Source of the DNA: a virus
DNA: 64,000 nt
Virus record (IMG/VR): IMGVR_UViG_3300040770_000293
Span: 1 to 64,000 of that record
Reading direction: 5' to 3' (one strand)
A model generated the notes under the pieces. The model saw only the letters and a list, made by a program, of their open reading frames with translations. It was not told where the DNA came from and did not search any database. Position numbers and translations under genes: made by a program. This document shows, one piece after another, positions 38,743 through 46,938 of this stretch (position 1 is the first letter of the stretch; every line of letters starts with the position of its first letter).

Positions 38743-40696
38743 GTTTAATTTAGATGGAGCTTTTGTAATTGATATTGAAACTAGAGGTCTTTTAGATAAG
38801 TTAAAGTCTAAGGAAGATTTACATGTAATGTCTGTTGGGTGGAAATCTGATGGTAAGTGGAATATTAAATCTACAAATAGAGAAGAAGATATTGCTAAGA
38901 TATTTGAAAATCCTAACAATACTGTTGTTGGTCATTTTTTTATTGCCTATGACTTACCTGCTCTTAAGATAATGTTTCCTAATATTAATTTTAGAGCAAA
39001 GATTATTGACTCATTAGCTTTAAGTCACTATCTATTTAATGATAGACTGAAGCATGGGCTTGAAGATTATGGTGTTGAATTTGGGTATGAGAAGGTTAAA
39101 ATTAGTGAGGAAGAGTGGGAAAATCTTACCTATGATAAAGCTAAAGAAAGATGTGAAAGAGACGTTCAAATAAACTGTATACTTTGGGATAAACAGTTAA
39201 CCCTACTTAGAGAGTTATATGAAACGGATGATGAAATTTATTCTCCCATTGCAAGATGTAATTTTAAAATGGAACTTCTACACATCCAAGAAAATAATAG
39301 GATAAAGCTTGACCTAGAAATGTGTGAGAAAAATTTAGAATTCTTAGAAGATATTATAAGTAAAAAAGAGATTGAATTAAACTCTATACTTCCTAAAATA
39401 AAAAATATAGCTATAAGAAAAAAACCAAAAACTTTATTTAAAGCTAATGGTCAACTTTCAGTAGTTGGAGAAAAGTGGGTAAATATGGTTAAATATTTAA
39501 GCTTGCCTGAAGATTATTCTGGAGATATTAATGAAGTAGTTTCAGAGTCTGAACCAAACTGCCAATCAACTAAACAAATGAAAGATTATCTTTTCTCAAA
39601 AGGTTGGAAACCTAAATTGTTTAAAGACGGAGCTAATGGTAAAGTTCCTCAGTTAAGGGATGATAGTAAAATGTTATGCTCTAGTATTAAATTACTAATT
39701 AAAACTGTACCTGAATTAGAGGCTCTTGATGGACTTTCAGTTGCTCAACATAGGGCTGGATATTTAAAGGCATTTAGAGACACTGTAGATACTAATGGTT
39801 ATGTTAAAGCAGGTTGGTCAGGTATGGCAAAAACCTTTCGTGTAAAACATAATAAACCCATAGTTAATTTGCCCTCTAATGGTTCTCAATATGGTGATTT
39901 AGTTAGGGCTGTATTAATCGCTCCAAAAGGTAAGGTTTTTGTCAATGCGGATTTGAGTAGTTTAGAGGATAAAACTAAGCAATGTTGTATATTTCCTTAC
40001 GACCCAGACTATGTTCAAACTTTAAATACTCCAGGATACGATGCCCACTTGCGTATTGCTAAATTAGGAGGTTTCATGTCTGACGATGAAATTGAGTTTT
40101 TTAAGTGGTATAAAACTAAAGATAAAAAACAGTCAGATTTACCTGAGTCATTTAAGTTGTACTCAGAAGAAGAATTATCGTTACAGTTCAAACGGTTGTC
40201 TAAAGTTAGGCATTCAGCCAAAACTACAAATTATTCAGCGACTTATGGCGCATCTTACAAAAAGATTGCAGAGTCAGCAGACATACCTGAAAAAGATGCA
40301 AAAGCTTTACATAGCACTTATTGGGAATTAAATTGGAGTGTTAAAAAATTTGCAAATGATTTAAAGACAAAAGATGTTGATGGTAGAACTTGGATTTATT
40401 CTCCTTTTACAAAACTTTGGTTACTACTAACTTCAGATCATATCCGTTTTTCTGCTGTAAATCAAAACTTTGGAGCTTGTGTGTTTGATACTTTTTTATG
40501 GTTTTTAATTCAAGCAGGAGTTAAACCTATAATGAACATACATGATGAATTATCTTTTTATATTAACGAAGGGCAAGAAGACTGGGCAAGAAGAGTTATT
40601 AAAGAGAGTATGGATAAAGTAAATGCAATCTTTAATCAACCTATAAAATTTGAGTCTGAACCTGAGTTTGCAACATCTTATGGAAATGTCCATTAA
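38735..40696 (+). CDS. DNA polymerase family A with 3'-5' exonuclease
   Basis: A 653-aa T7-like polymerase. The N-terminal exonuclease domain is active in appearance: DIETRG (exo I), HFFIAYDLPAL (exo II), YDKAKERCERDV (exo III). Polymerase motifs are A (NADLSSLEDK, near 404), B (TTNYSATYGASYKKI, near 500) and C (NIHDELSF, near 602). It replicates the phage genome with the DnaB-like helicase. Last gene of the operon from promoter copy B and followed by a terminator. Confidence 0.95.
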   Translation: MSKFNLDGAFVIDIETRGLLDKLKSKEDLHVMSVGWKSDGKWNIKSTNREEDIAKIFENPNNTVVGHFFIAYDLPALKIMFPNINFRAKIIDSLALSHYLFNDRLKHGLEDYGVEFGYEKVKISEEEWENLTYDKAKERCERDVQINCILWDKQLTLLRELYETDDEIYSPIARCNFKMELLHIQENNRIKLDLEMCEKNLEFLEDIISKKEIELNSILPKIKNIAIRKKPKTLFKANGQLSVVGEKWVNMVKYLSLPEDYSGDINEVVSESEPNCQSTKQMKDYLFSKGWKPKLFKDGANGKVPQLRDDSKMLCSSIKLLIKTVPELEALDGLSVAQHRAGYLKAFRDTVDTNGYVKAGWSGMAKTFRVKHNKPIVNLPSNGSQYGDLVRAVLIAPKGKVFVNADLSSLEDKTKQCCIFPYDPDYVQTLNTPGYDAHLRIAKLGGFMSDDEIEFFKWYKTKDKKQSDLPESFKLYSEEELSLQFKRLSKVRHSAKTTNYSATYGASYKKIAESADIPEKDAKALHSTYWELNWSVKKFANDLKTKDVDGRTWIYSPFTKLWLLLTSDHIRFSAVNQNFGACVFDTFLWFLIQAGVKPIMNIHDELSFYINEGQEDWARRVIKESMDKVNAIFNQPIKFESEPEFATSYGNVH

Positions 40697-40704
40697 TTTA
40701 TATC

Positions 40705-40733
40705 AAAGAGTCTAGTAATTAGGCTCTTTTTTA
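40705..40733 (+). terminator. Rho-independent terminator after DNA polymerase
   Basis: AAAGAGTCT (40705-40713) pairs with AGGCTCTTT (40721-40729), then a T-run. Confidence 0.85.
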
Positions 40734-40787
40734 TTTTTATTAAGTTTTTCTTGCGGGAATAAAAAATAATGTATATATTTGTAAAAT
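40734..40787 (+). promoter_or_regulatory. Repeated promoter cassette, copy C
   Basis: Third copy of the promoter sequence (see 25946 and 35985). TTGCGGG and TATATTTG keep the same spacing. It drives the operon beginning at 40801. Confidence 0.85.
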
Positions 40788-40800
40788 AAAACTAGAAACT

Positions 40801-41058
40801 ATGAAAACAAGTGGATTTAAAGAGTATAGACTGAATAAAGAAGATAAGTACTATGCTACAGAGATTAAAGCTTTAGAAATATTTAATAAGGGCTATTTAG
40901 AAGATGCGGACTTAATTGTTTTTGGGCAAAAAGATGGAACTTGTATGGAAGCAAAAGATAGTTTAACTGACAGGGAAGAAAAAATAGTTTTAGGGGTCAT
41001 ACAATGGTTGGGGACTCCAGTAGGGCAAGGTTTTATCAGAGAATTAAAGGATGAATAA
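40801..41058 (+). CDS. Hypothetical phage protein
   Basis: An 85-aa protein behind promoter copy C. Charged helices around EIKALEIFNKGYLEDADLIVFG. Its stop shares an A with the ATG of the next, interrupted frame. Confidence 0.7.
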   Translation: MKTSGFKEYRLNKEDKYYATEIKALEIFNKGYLEDADLIVFGQKDGTCMEAKDSLTDREEKIVLGVIQWLGTPVGQGFIRELKDE

Positions 41059-41312
41059 TGGGAGAAATAGAAAAAATTAAATAAAGATTTGAGAGAGGGT
41101 ATACTGTAGCTTTATATGGTACTAGAGAATTAGTGCATGAGCAGATGGAAGAAGATATTAATTCTCTTTTAATTTTGTTTTCGGCGAAAAATAAAAATAT
41201 AGAAGCTAAATTAGAAATGTTAAAGGAGGAGAGACTACTGTTACAAGATACAAGTATAGTTGACAATTACTTTAGATATAGAATTAAAGAACTAACAAAT
41301 TTATTAAAATGA
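41058..41312 (+). pseudogene. Coiled-coil protein gene with in-frame TAA at codon 9
   Basis: The ATG at 41058 reads MGEIEKIK, then TAA (41082-41084), then the same frame stays open for 75 codons (RFERGYTVALYG... to KELTNLLK). It overlaps the next start by 4 bp, just as intact neighbours do. Either a recent nonsense mutation, read-through, or restart at the internal ATG near 41142. The downstream part is a charged helix. Confidence 0.6.
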
Positions 41313-41659
41313 ATATAAAATTAAATCAAGAAGTAATAATAGTAGGTATTGGAAACTGTGCTAGATATTCTACTCCTATACATAAAGGATTTGTAAACAA
41401 GATAGGTAGAAAATGGTTTGAAGTTGATACAGAAAATTATGTAGGAAAAAGAGAGAAGTTTTCATTAGAGGATGGAAAAAGTGATGGAGGTAATTTTATG
41501 TCAGAATGGAGAGCTTTTGAATCTGAAGATGCCTATAATGAACATTTAAACAAACCTGGACTAAATAACTTAATTGTAAATAGTTTAAAAGGTTTGTCTT
41601 TTAAAGATTTAGAAAAAGTATATGATTTAATAAAATTACTTAACTTAAATAAATTATGA
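41309..41659 (+). CDS. Hypothetical phage protein
   Basis: A 116-aa protein with a beta-rich first half (VIIVGIGNCARYSTPIHKGFVNKIGRKWFEVD, small-barrel-like) and a C-terminal helix. Family unknown. Confidence 0.7.
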   Translation: MNIKLNQEVIIVGIGNCARYSTPIHKGFVNKIGRKWFEVDTENYVGKREKFSLEDGKSDGGNFMSEWRAFESEDAYNEHLNKPGLNNLIVNSLKGLSFKDLEKVYDLIKLLNLNKL

Positions 41660-41811
41660 TTATACTAACATTATTACTTGTACTGCTTACAGAGATTTAT
41701 TTTAAACCTAGATTTCAGTATTTAGATGAGCCAAAGCTGTTTCTTATTTTTTATTCAGCAAAATCTAAAGAGGGCGCAAAAACTAGAAAAAGACTAATAA
41801 TTAAATTATGA
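41656..41811 (+). CDS. Small membrane-anchored peptide
   Basis: 51 aa: one N-terminal hydrophobic helix (IILTLLLVLLTEIYF) and a basic tail. ATGA overlaps at both ends support translation. Confidence 0.55.
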   Translation: MIILTLLLVLLTEIYFKPRFQYLDEPKLFLIFYSAKSKEGAKTRKRLIIKL

Positions 41812-42209
41812 AATTAGAATTAAAACATTTAGCACCTTATTTGCCTTATGGATTGAAAGGGTATTGCACAGATGATATGCAAGGCGAAGAAGTATTTTTA
41901 GGAATAGAAATAAAAAAGAGGCAAATACTTTTAATAACTGATAAACTACCTATGGATTTAGAGTACTTTAAACCAATCCTACGCCCACTTTCAGACCTTA
42001 CAAAAGAGATTGAAGTAAATGGAGAAAAGTTTGTGCCTAGAAAAATATTAATTAGTCATTTTGATTTTTACTATTCAGATTTAAATAAATATGATTTAGA
42101 TAAGTGGGAATATAGAGTAGTTGATAAACTACTAGAATGGCACTTCGATATTTACGGATTAATAGAGAACGGATTAGCAATTAATATAAATACATTAAAC
42201 TATGAGTGA
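41808..42209 (+). CDS. Conserved phage/mobile-element protein
   Basis: A 133-aa protein beginning LKHLAPYLPYGLKG, an opening very common in Bacteroidota phage and prophage proteins of unknown function. The second half is helical (YDLDKWEYRVVDKLLEWHFDIYGLIENGLAI), matching the usual ending of that group. It overlaps the next start by 8 bp. Confidence 0.8.
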   Translation: MKLELKHLAPYLPYGLKGYCTDDMQGEEVFLGIEIKKRQILLITDKLPMDLEYFKPILRPLSDLTKEIEVNGEKFVPRKILISHFDFYYSDLNKYDLDKWEYRVVDKLLEWHFDIYGLIENGLAININTLNYE

Positions 42210-42357
42210 TATAACAAAGTGTAATCCGAAAAATTGCCCACTAAAAGAAATGTGTTACAGGTTTACTGCGCCTGCAGATGATATGTGGCAAAGTTATTTT
42301 GTGGAAACACCTTATGATCAGGAGAAAAAAGAATGTAAATATTATTATAAAAGATAA
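42202..42357 (+). CDS. Small Cys-rich phage protein
   Basis: A 51-aa protein: KCNPKNCPLKEMCYRFTAP ... ECKYY. Four to five Cys suggest a zinc knuckle. I recognise this pattern in short phage proteins of unknown role. Confidence 0.7.
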   Translation: MSDITKCNPKNCPLKEMCYRFTAPADDMWQSYFVETPYDQEKKECKYYYKR

Positions 42358-42362
42358 AAATT

Positions 42363-42575
42363 ATGCTATTTAAAGATATAGAAGTTTATGGAGTTTCACT
42401 AACTGTTTGTTATGTTGAACATGGAAAATATATGCCCGCCACTGAATTAGACCCAGAGGAATTTGCTGAAATTGAGATTATTTCAATTTGTGCTCAAGAT
42501 AGTAATATTGATTTGCAAAATGTTATAGATGAAACTTTTGTTGATTATATAGTAGAGGAATTACATGAGCGTTAG
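42363..42575 (+). CDS. Hypothetical phage protein
   Basis: A 70-aa acidic protein opening LFKDIEVYGVSLTVCYVEHG, a strand pair. It overlaps the primase-like gene by 11 bp. Confidence 0.65.
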   Translation: MLFKDIEVYGVSLTVCYVEHGKYMPATELDPEEFAEIEIISICAQDSNIDLQNVIDETFVDYIVEELHER

Positions 42576-43476
42576 TTTTATTGACTCAGTGTCTTTTCAG
42601 TTTTTTCCTGCCCGAATTTGGGATGCTACTCCTCTTGGAGAATTAACTTTAAGGCAATTTTTAGACGTTCATAGAGAGCCAAAAGAATCTACGGTAAAAG
42701 TTATTGAAGAGATTAAAGAAGCAGCTAAAAACAATGATTTAAAGCTTAAGGATTCTCTAAAGCAAAATAATCTATATTCTTTTGTTCCGTCTGTTAAATT
42801 AGATGGTTTAGGTAGAGCGTATTCAAATGTTGTTGATTTTAATCCCGTAATGATTTGTGAGTTTGATAAAATTGACCACGCAAAAGAATTGAAAGAAAGG
42901 CTCTTTAATAATTTAAAATGTGTTATAGCTGCTTGGATTTCACCTTCAGGTAGAGGATTAAAACTTTTAATTCGTATAGAAAAACCTACTTCAATTGATA
43001 ATTATAAAGAATATTATTGTGGTTTGGCTTACTATCTATCTCAATATGAGGGTTTTGACCCAGCTAATTTCAACTGTTGTTTACCTTTATTCTTGTCTTA
43101 CGATAAAGAGATATTGATTAGAGAGGATGCAGAAGTTTGGACTCGACGAGGAGGTAAAATAAATGCTTTTCAAAATTATCATGGAGAATTTGAAATTCCC
43201 AACACTATTGATGATGAAGTAAAACAAAGAATAATAAATAAAATAACATACTTAGTTGACAGAATTGATGACGGGGCACATCCAAAAATAAGAAGTATAG
43301 CAACTATTTTTGGAGGTTTTTGTTCCTATTACGGATTTTCCTTAGAAGATGCAGATAATTTAATTTGTGAGTTAATATCAAATAATAAGTATATGCAAAA
43401 AGACATAAGGGGTTATTCAAAAACAGGTACAAGCTTTATAAGAAAAGGCATGTTGTCTCCTTTAGAATTGGATTAA
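42565..43476 (+). CDS. Primase-like protein, VirE N-terminal/BT4734-like domain
   Basis: A 303-aa protein. FVPSVKLDGLGRAYSNVVDFNPVMICEFDKID (about 72-104) followed by CVIAAWISPSGRGLKLLIRIE (about 118-138) matches the BT4734/VirE N-terminal domain, related to archaeo-eukaryotic primases. The SPSGRGLK motif is its most recognisable part. A role in priming the DnaB/PolA fork is likely but not shown. The helicase half present in longer relatives is absent. Confidence 0.75.
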   Translation: MSVSFIDSVSFQFFPARIWDATPLGELTLRQFLDVHREPKESTVKVIEEIKEAAKNNDLKLKDSLKQNNLYSFVPSVKLDGLGRAYSNVVDFNPVMICEFDKIDHAKELKERLFNNLKCVIAAWISPSGRGLKLLIRIEKPTSIDNYKEYYCGLAYYLSQYEGFDPANFNCCLPLFLSYDKEILIREDAEVWTRRGGKINAFQNYHGEFEIPNTIDDEVKQRIINKITYLVDRIDDGAHPKIRSIATIFGGFCSYYGFSLEDADNLICELISNNKYMQKDIRGYSKTGTSFIRKGMLSPLELD

Positions 43477-43532
43477 ATTTTGGCACGGTATTTGGTATAT
43501 TGTAATTACAAACATATTAAAAATTAATTACA

Positions 43533-43670
43533 ATGAAAAAAGAATTATTACAAATTAGAATTGATGAAGAATTATTAAATCAGTTAAAAGAATTAGCAGA
43601 TTCAAATGCTATTTCTATTTCAGGTCAAGTTAGAATGCTAATTAAAAAAGCTGTTAGAGATGGGAAGTAG
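43533..43670 (+). CDS. Ribbon-helix-helix regulator
   Basis: A 45-aa Arc/CopG-type protein: LLQIRIDEELLNQLKELADSNAISISGQVRMLIKKAV gives strand, helix, turn and helix. It should bind operator DNA as a dimer. It overlaps the start of the HNH gene at 43660 by 11 bp, so it may control that gene or be part of its unit. Confidence 0.8.
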   Translation: MKKELLQIRIDEELLNQLKELADSNAISISGQVRMLIKKAVRDGK

Positions 43671-44664
43671 TCGGATTATTAATACAAAGATAGCTATAGA
43701 GGAATCCAAGGCTATACACGGAAATAAATATGATTATAGCTTACTTGAATATATTAATTATACTATCCCTTTAAAAATAATCTGCAAAGAGCATGGAGTA
43801 TTTAAACAAAAATATCAAAAGCATTGTAAATTAGGAAGAGGTTGCTGGGAATGTGGAAAAAAATCTTGTATAGAGAATAGGTTAACTCTTACACAAGAGC
43901 TTTTAGTAGAAAGAGCTCATAAAATACATGATAATTTTTATAACTATGATAAAACCATATATAAAAATTACTCCGATAAAATCACAATTATATGTCCTAT
44001 ACATGGAGAATTTTTACAATTGGTTAATACACACCTACAAGGAGGTGGGTGTGTTAATTGTGGCAAAATAAAGGCAGGAAAAAGTAGAAGAGTTGGTAAA
44101 GTACATATTTTAAATCTATTTACTAAAAAACATGGGGATTTTTACACTTATGAAATAGAGGAAGACTCTAAAACAGATGATATTATTAGTATTATATGCC
44201 CAATACACGGAAAATTTAGTCAAATAGTTAATGTCCATTATTATTGTGGTTGCCCTAAATGTGGTAACGAAGTAATATCTAAAAAGTTAAGAAAAATACC
44301 AAAAGAATTAGATAATCTATGTAATAATGTTAGAAGAAGAGTTAAAGGTTTTATAAAAGCAAAGGGATATAAAAAATCGTCTAAGACTTCAGAGATTTTA
44401 GGGACATCTTGGGAAAATTTAAAATTACACTTAGAAGATAATAATTATGGATTTTTAATAAATTCTAAGGGTATAGATGTAGACCATATAATTCCCCTAT
44501 GCTCAGCAAAAACTGAAAACGATATTTATAAGTTAAATCATTATACAAATTTACAACTCCTCCCAAGTGAGTACAATCAGTTTATAAAATCAAATAATGA
44601 TTTTAATAGATTGCATTTTGAGACTTGGTTAAAAAATAACCCAATACCTATTGATAATGTATAG
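43660..44664 (+). CDS. HNH endonuclease with three zinc-finger-like repeats
   Basis: A 334-aa protein. Three repeats of about 60 aa each carry an IHGxxYxY start, C-x3-HG and C-x2-C (CWECG, CVNCG, CPKCG), as in phage DUF723-type DNA-binding repeats. The C-terminus holds the HNH core (DVDHIIPLCSA, LNHYTNLQLLP, N of the SEYN end). A homing-type nuclease. It overlaps the RHH gene upstream and the next gene downstream by a few bases, so it is well integrated. Confidence 0.85.
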   Translation: MGSSRIINTKIAIEESKAIHGNKYDYSLLEYINYTIPLKIICKEHGVFKQKYQKHCKLGRGCWECGKKSCIENRLTLTQELLVERAHKIHDNFYNYDKTIYKNYSDKITIICPIHGEFLQLVNTHLQGGGCVNCGKIKAGKSRRVGKVHILNLFTKKHGDFYTYEIEEDSKTDDIISIICPIHGKFSQIVNVHYYCGCPKCGNEVISKKLRKIPKELDNLCNNVRRRVKGFIKAKGYKKSSKTSEILGTSWENLKLHLEDNNYGFLINSKGIDVDHIIPLCSAKTENDIYKLNHYTNLQLLPSEYNQFIKSNNDFNRLHFETWLKNNPIPIDNV

Positions 44665-44797
44665 TAAGGATTTTAAACAGAAGTATTTTTTACTTTGCCG
44701 AGAAAAAAAGTTAGAAATAAAAAAATATTCAGATTTACTTGCACAAGAAGTTAGAAAGCGTTATATTTGTAAAGTTATTAATATAAAAGAGATTTAA
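44657..44797 (+). CDS. Hypothetical small basic protein
   Basis: A 46-aa Lys/Tyr-rich helical protein overlapping the end of the HNH gene by 8 bp. Function unknown. Confidence 0.5.
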   Translation: MYSKDFKQKYFLLCREKKLEIKKYSDLLAQEVRKRYICKVINIKEI

Positions 44798-44799
44798 TT

Positions 44800-44898
44800 A
44801 TGCCATACGTAGGAGAAGAGGGTAATAAAGGATTGCCAATATGGATTATTATATTCTTTATTTGTTTAGTAATTTTTGGCGCAACAACATTAGTATAA
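44800..44898 (+). CDS. Tiny membrane peptide
   Basis: 32 aa: a polar start then one hydrophobic helix (PIWIIIFFICLVIFGATTLV). Supported by a TTATG junction with the previous stop. Confidence 0.45.
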   Translation: MPYVGEEGNKGLPIWIIIFFICLVIFGATTLV

Positions 44899-44901
44899 TT
44901 T

Positions 44902-45123
44902 ATGAAAACAGGTACTTTTTATTGGGAGACAAAAGAATATCATCATGATAATACTTTCACTTTAAATGATTGGTTAGAAAATCAAATGGAAGAATTAGTA
45001 GAAATCACTTTACAAGACGGAGGTTATTGTGAAGTTACAAATGCCTTTGAAGAAAATTATTCTTTGATGGCTAGTGGTAATGGAAACAGTTTTAATCATC
45101 AAATTAAAATAAAAAAATTATGA
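44902..45123 (+). CDS. Hypothetical phage protein
   Basis: A 73-aa protein with strands and an acidic helix. ATGA overlap with the next gene. Family unknown. Confidence 0.65.
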   Translation: MKTGTFYWETKEYHHDNTFTLNDWLENQMEELVEITLQDGGYCEVTNAFEENYSLMASGNGNSFNHQIKIKKL

Positions 45124-45353
45124 AATTAGAAGACAAATTAAGACATTGTTTATTAGGACATTTATCAGATGATAATACAGAAACAGATGTTACTATTGCT
45201 TCTCTTATAGTTAGGGAATTTGCAGTTTCTTTTTCAGTTTTTGTTGCGGAAAATACTTTAACATATTCGGATGGAAAATACAGGACGCGAGACTTAATAC
45301 CTACATGTAAAACAACGGAAGAACTGCTCGAAATATATGAAGATGGGATATAG
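45120..45353 (+). CDS. Hypothetical phage protein
   Basis: A 77-aa protein. A copy of the GC-core motif (TTTTTGTTGCGGAAAA) lies inside. It overlaps the next gene by 17 bp. Function unknown. Confidence 0.65.
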   Translation: MKLEDKLRHCLLGHLSDDNTETDVTIASLIVREFAVSFSVFVAENTLTYSDGKYRTRDLIPTCKTTEELLEIYEDGI

Positions 45354-45525
45354 TTTATTTCAATTGGAAAGAAAGTATTTTAATCCATTAACTTATGTTG
45401 GAGAGGTTGGAAGTCAACTTGTAGAGAACTGTTGTATTCACTTAGGGACATTTGATACTTTAGAACAAGCTAAGTTAGAGCAAAGAGAACGTGATTTTAA
45501 AACAATAGTATTAGAAAGTTATTAA
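45337..45525 (+). CDS. Hypothetical small protein
   Basis: A 62-aa protein. The start may be 45337 or the next in-frame ATG at 45343; both lie in the upstream gene. It ends with the TAATTATG junction. Confidence 0.55.
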   Translation: MKMGYSLFQLERKYFNPLTYVGEVGSQLVENCCIHLGTFDTLEQAKLEQRERDFKTIVLESY

Positions 45526-45527
45526 TT

Positions 45528-45713
45528 ATGACAGATGTAAAATTAACAGGAAATTGGTATATTAAAAAGAGGCTCTTCGGTTTTAATATTATGGTTGAAA
45601 TTGAGTATGAATTTATGGATGATTGTCCTTATACTTTTACTTGGCATAATGTAAAGAAGTATAGAGTGGCAAAACCAAGTGATTTAATAGAATTAAAAAT
45701 AAATATAATGTAA
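45528..45713 (+). CDS. Hypothetical small protein
   Basis: A 61-aa beta-rich protein with several Trp. No family recognised. Confidence 0.6.
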   Translation: MTDVKLTGNWYIKKRLFGFNIMVEIEYEFMDDCPYTFTWHNVKKYRVAKPSDLIELKINIM

Positions 45714-45716
45714 ATT

Positions 45717-45893
45717 ATGGAAATTAAAATAAGATATTATTTAGATAACAATACTTGGTCTGATGAAGAATTTGAATACGCAGGAGATATTGAAAATGTT
45801 TTTACAATTACACAAGATATGATTATTGATTTAATTAGAGAAAGAGTGAGGCTAAACTCTGGAGATTTTATATCAGAAATAGAAGGATTATGA
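45717..45893 (+). CDS. Hypothetical small protein
   Basis: A 58-aa acidic protein, 3 bp after its neighbour and overlapping the next ATG. Function unknown. Confidence 0.6.
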   Translation: MEIKIRYYLDNNTWSDEEFEYAGDIENVFTITQDMIIDLIRERVRLNSGDFISEIEGL

Positions 45894-46318
45894 AAGATAT
45901 TAGATGGGTTGGTAAGCAAGTTTTTGATAATGTAGAAGAACTTGAAGATGGTCATGTGGAAATAGTTGTTGATGTAAGTGATTTTCTAGATGAAGTAGAT
46001 ACAGATGTTCTTGAAAAATATGCGAAGTATCATTTAGATTTAATTCATCTTGACAACTGTGATACTGTTGAAGATGCTTCTGTAGATGATCTAGTTTGGG
46101 AATTAAGTCGTAGAAACTCTTTTAGTTTTTTAGGCGAAATTGAAGATGAGGAAATGATTGAACATCTACAAGACTGTGGATATAAAGTTGTAGACAATGA
46201 AGATACTTTAAATGATAGTCTCGACTTTGTTCATCAAGGCATGTTAGATGAAATAACTAAAAAATTTTTAGAAAGTTCTTGGGAAGAAAGGGATTTAATA
46301 TATAAAAAGATTATATAA
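45890..46318 (+). CDS. Acidic phage protein
   Basis: A 142-aa very acidic protein. The stop shares one base with the ATG of the next gene. EIVVDVSDFLDEVDTDVLEKYAKYH and GYKVVDNEDTL recall uncharacterised phage proteins near replication genes. Confidence 0.7.
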   Translation: MKDIRWVGKQVFDNVEELEDGHVEIVVDVSDFLDEVDTDVLEKYAKYHLDLIHLDNCDTVEDASVDDLVWELSRRNSFSFLGEIEDEEMIEHLQDCGYKVVDNEDTLNDSLDFVHQGMLDEITKKFLESSWEERDLIYKKII

Positions 46319-46938
46319 TGATTAAGTACAAATATTCAAAATTATATTGGTTTTTAAGATACTTTGAGTGGATGTCTGTATACTTCTCACCTTTTAGACC
46401 GCCAATTCCAATAGTGTATATTGGTAAAGTTGCCATAGGAACACCTTATTTCTTTCCTCGTGTATGGAAAAAAGCTACTCCTAAAAAAGCTATAGAAGCT
46501 ACTTTAAAAGAAATTAAAGAAGTTAGAGAGTATAATGAAAGAGAGCAAACTTATAAACGTACAATTAGGACTTTTGATGAATTGTATGAACAGAAATTAA
46601 AGGGTTCTTTTGCGCAACCTAAAAAAATAGGTTTTGACTTTGTTCAACTTGGATGGAAAACGAAATGGGAAAGAGATAACTATAGATTTGAATGGAGTCC
46701 TATGTGGAGTTTTGTTTTCTTTGGTTATCAAATTGCCATAACTTTTGTAGCTGTTGATATGTATCGCTTTTGGGAATGTTGGCTTACTTACTCTCGTGAG
46801 ACAAATAAAAAGTTAAGTGTTAGAGCCCGTTTAGATGATTGTATTAAACGTTATCCTTGTAAGTGGACATCTTACTCAGGAGATAAAAAAGAAACAGTAG
46901 ATTATTGGACTAAAATACTTAAAAACAAGTGGTTATGA
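46318..46938 (+). CDS. Hypothetical Trp-rich phage protein
   Basis: A 206-aa protein with many Trp/Tyr and a central helix. No signal peptide or clear membrane helix. It overlaps the HNH gene by 4 bp (ATGA). Family unknown. Confidence 0.7.
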   Translation: MIKYKYSKLYWFLRYFEWMSVYFSPFRPPIPIVYIGKVAIGTPYFFPRVWKKATPKKAIEATLKEIKEVREYNEREQTYKRTIRTFDELYEQKLKGSFAQPKKIGFDFVQLGWKTKWERDNYRFEWSPMWSFVFFGYQIAITFVAVDMYRFWECWLTYSRETNKKLSVRARLDDCIKRYPCKWTSYSGDKKETVDYWTKILKNKWL

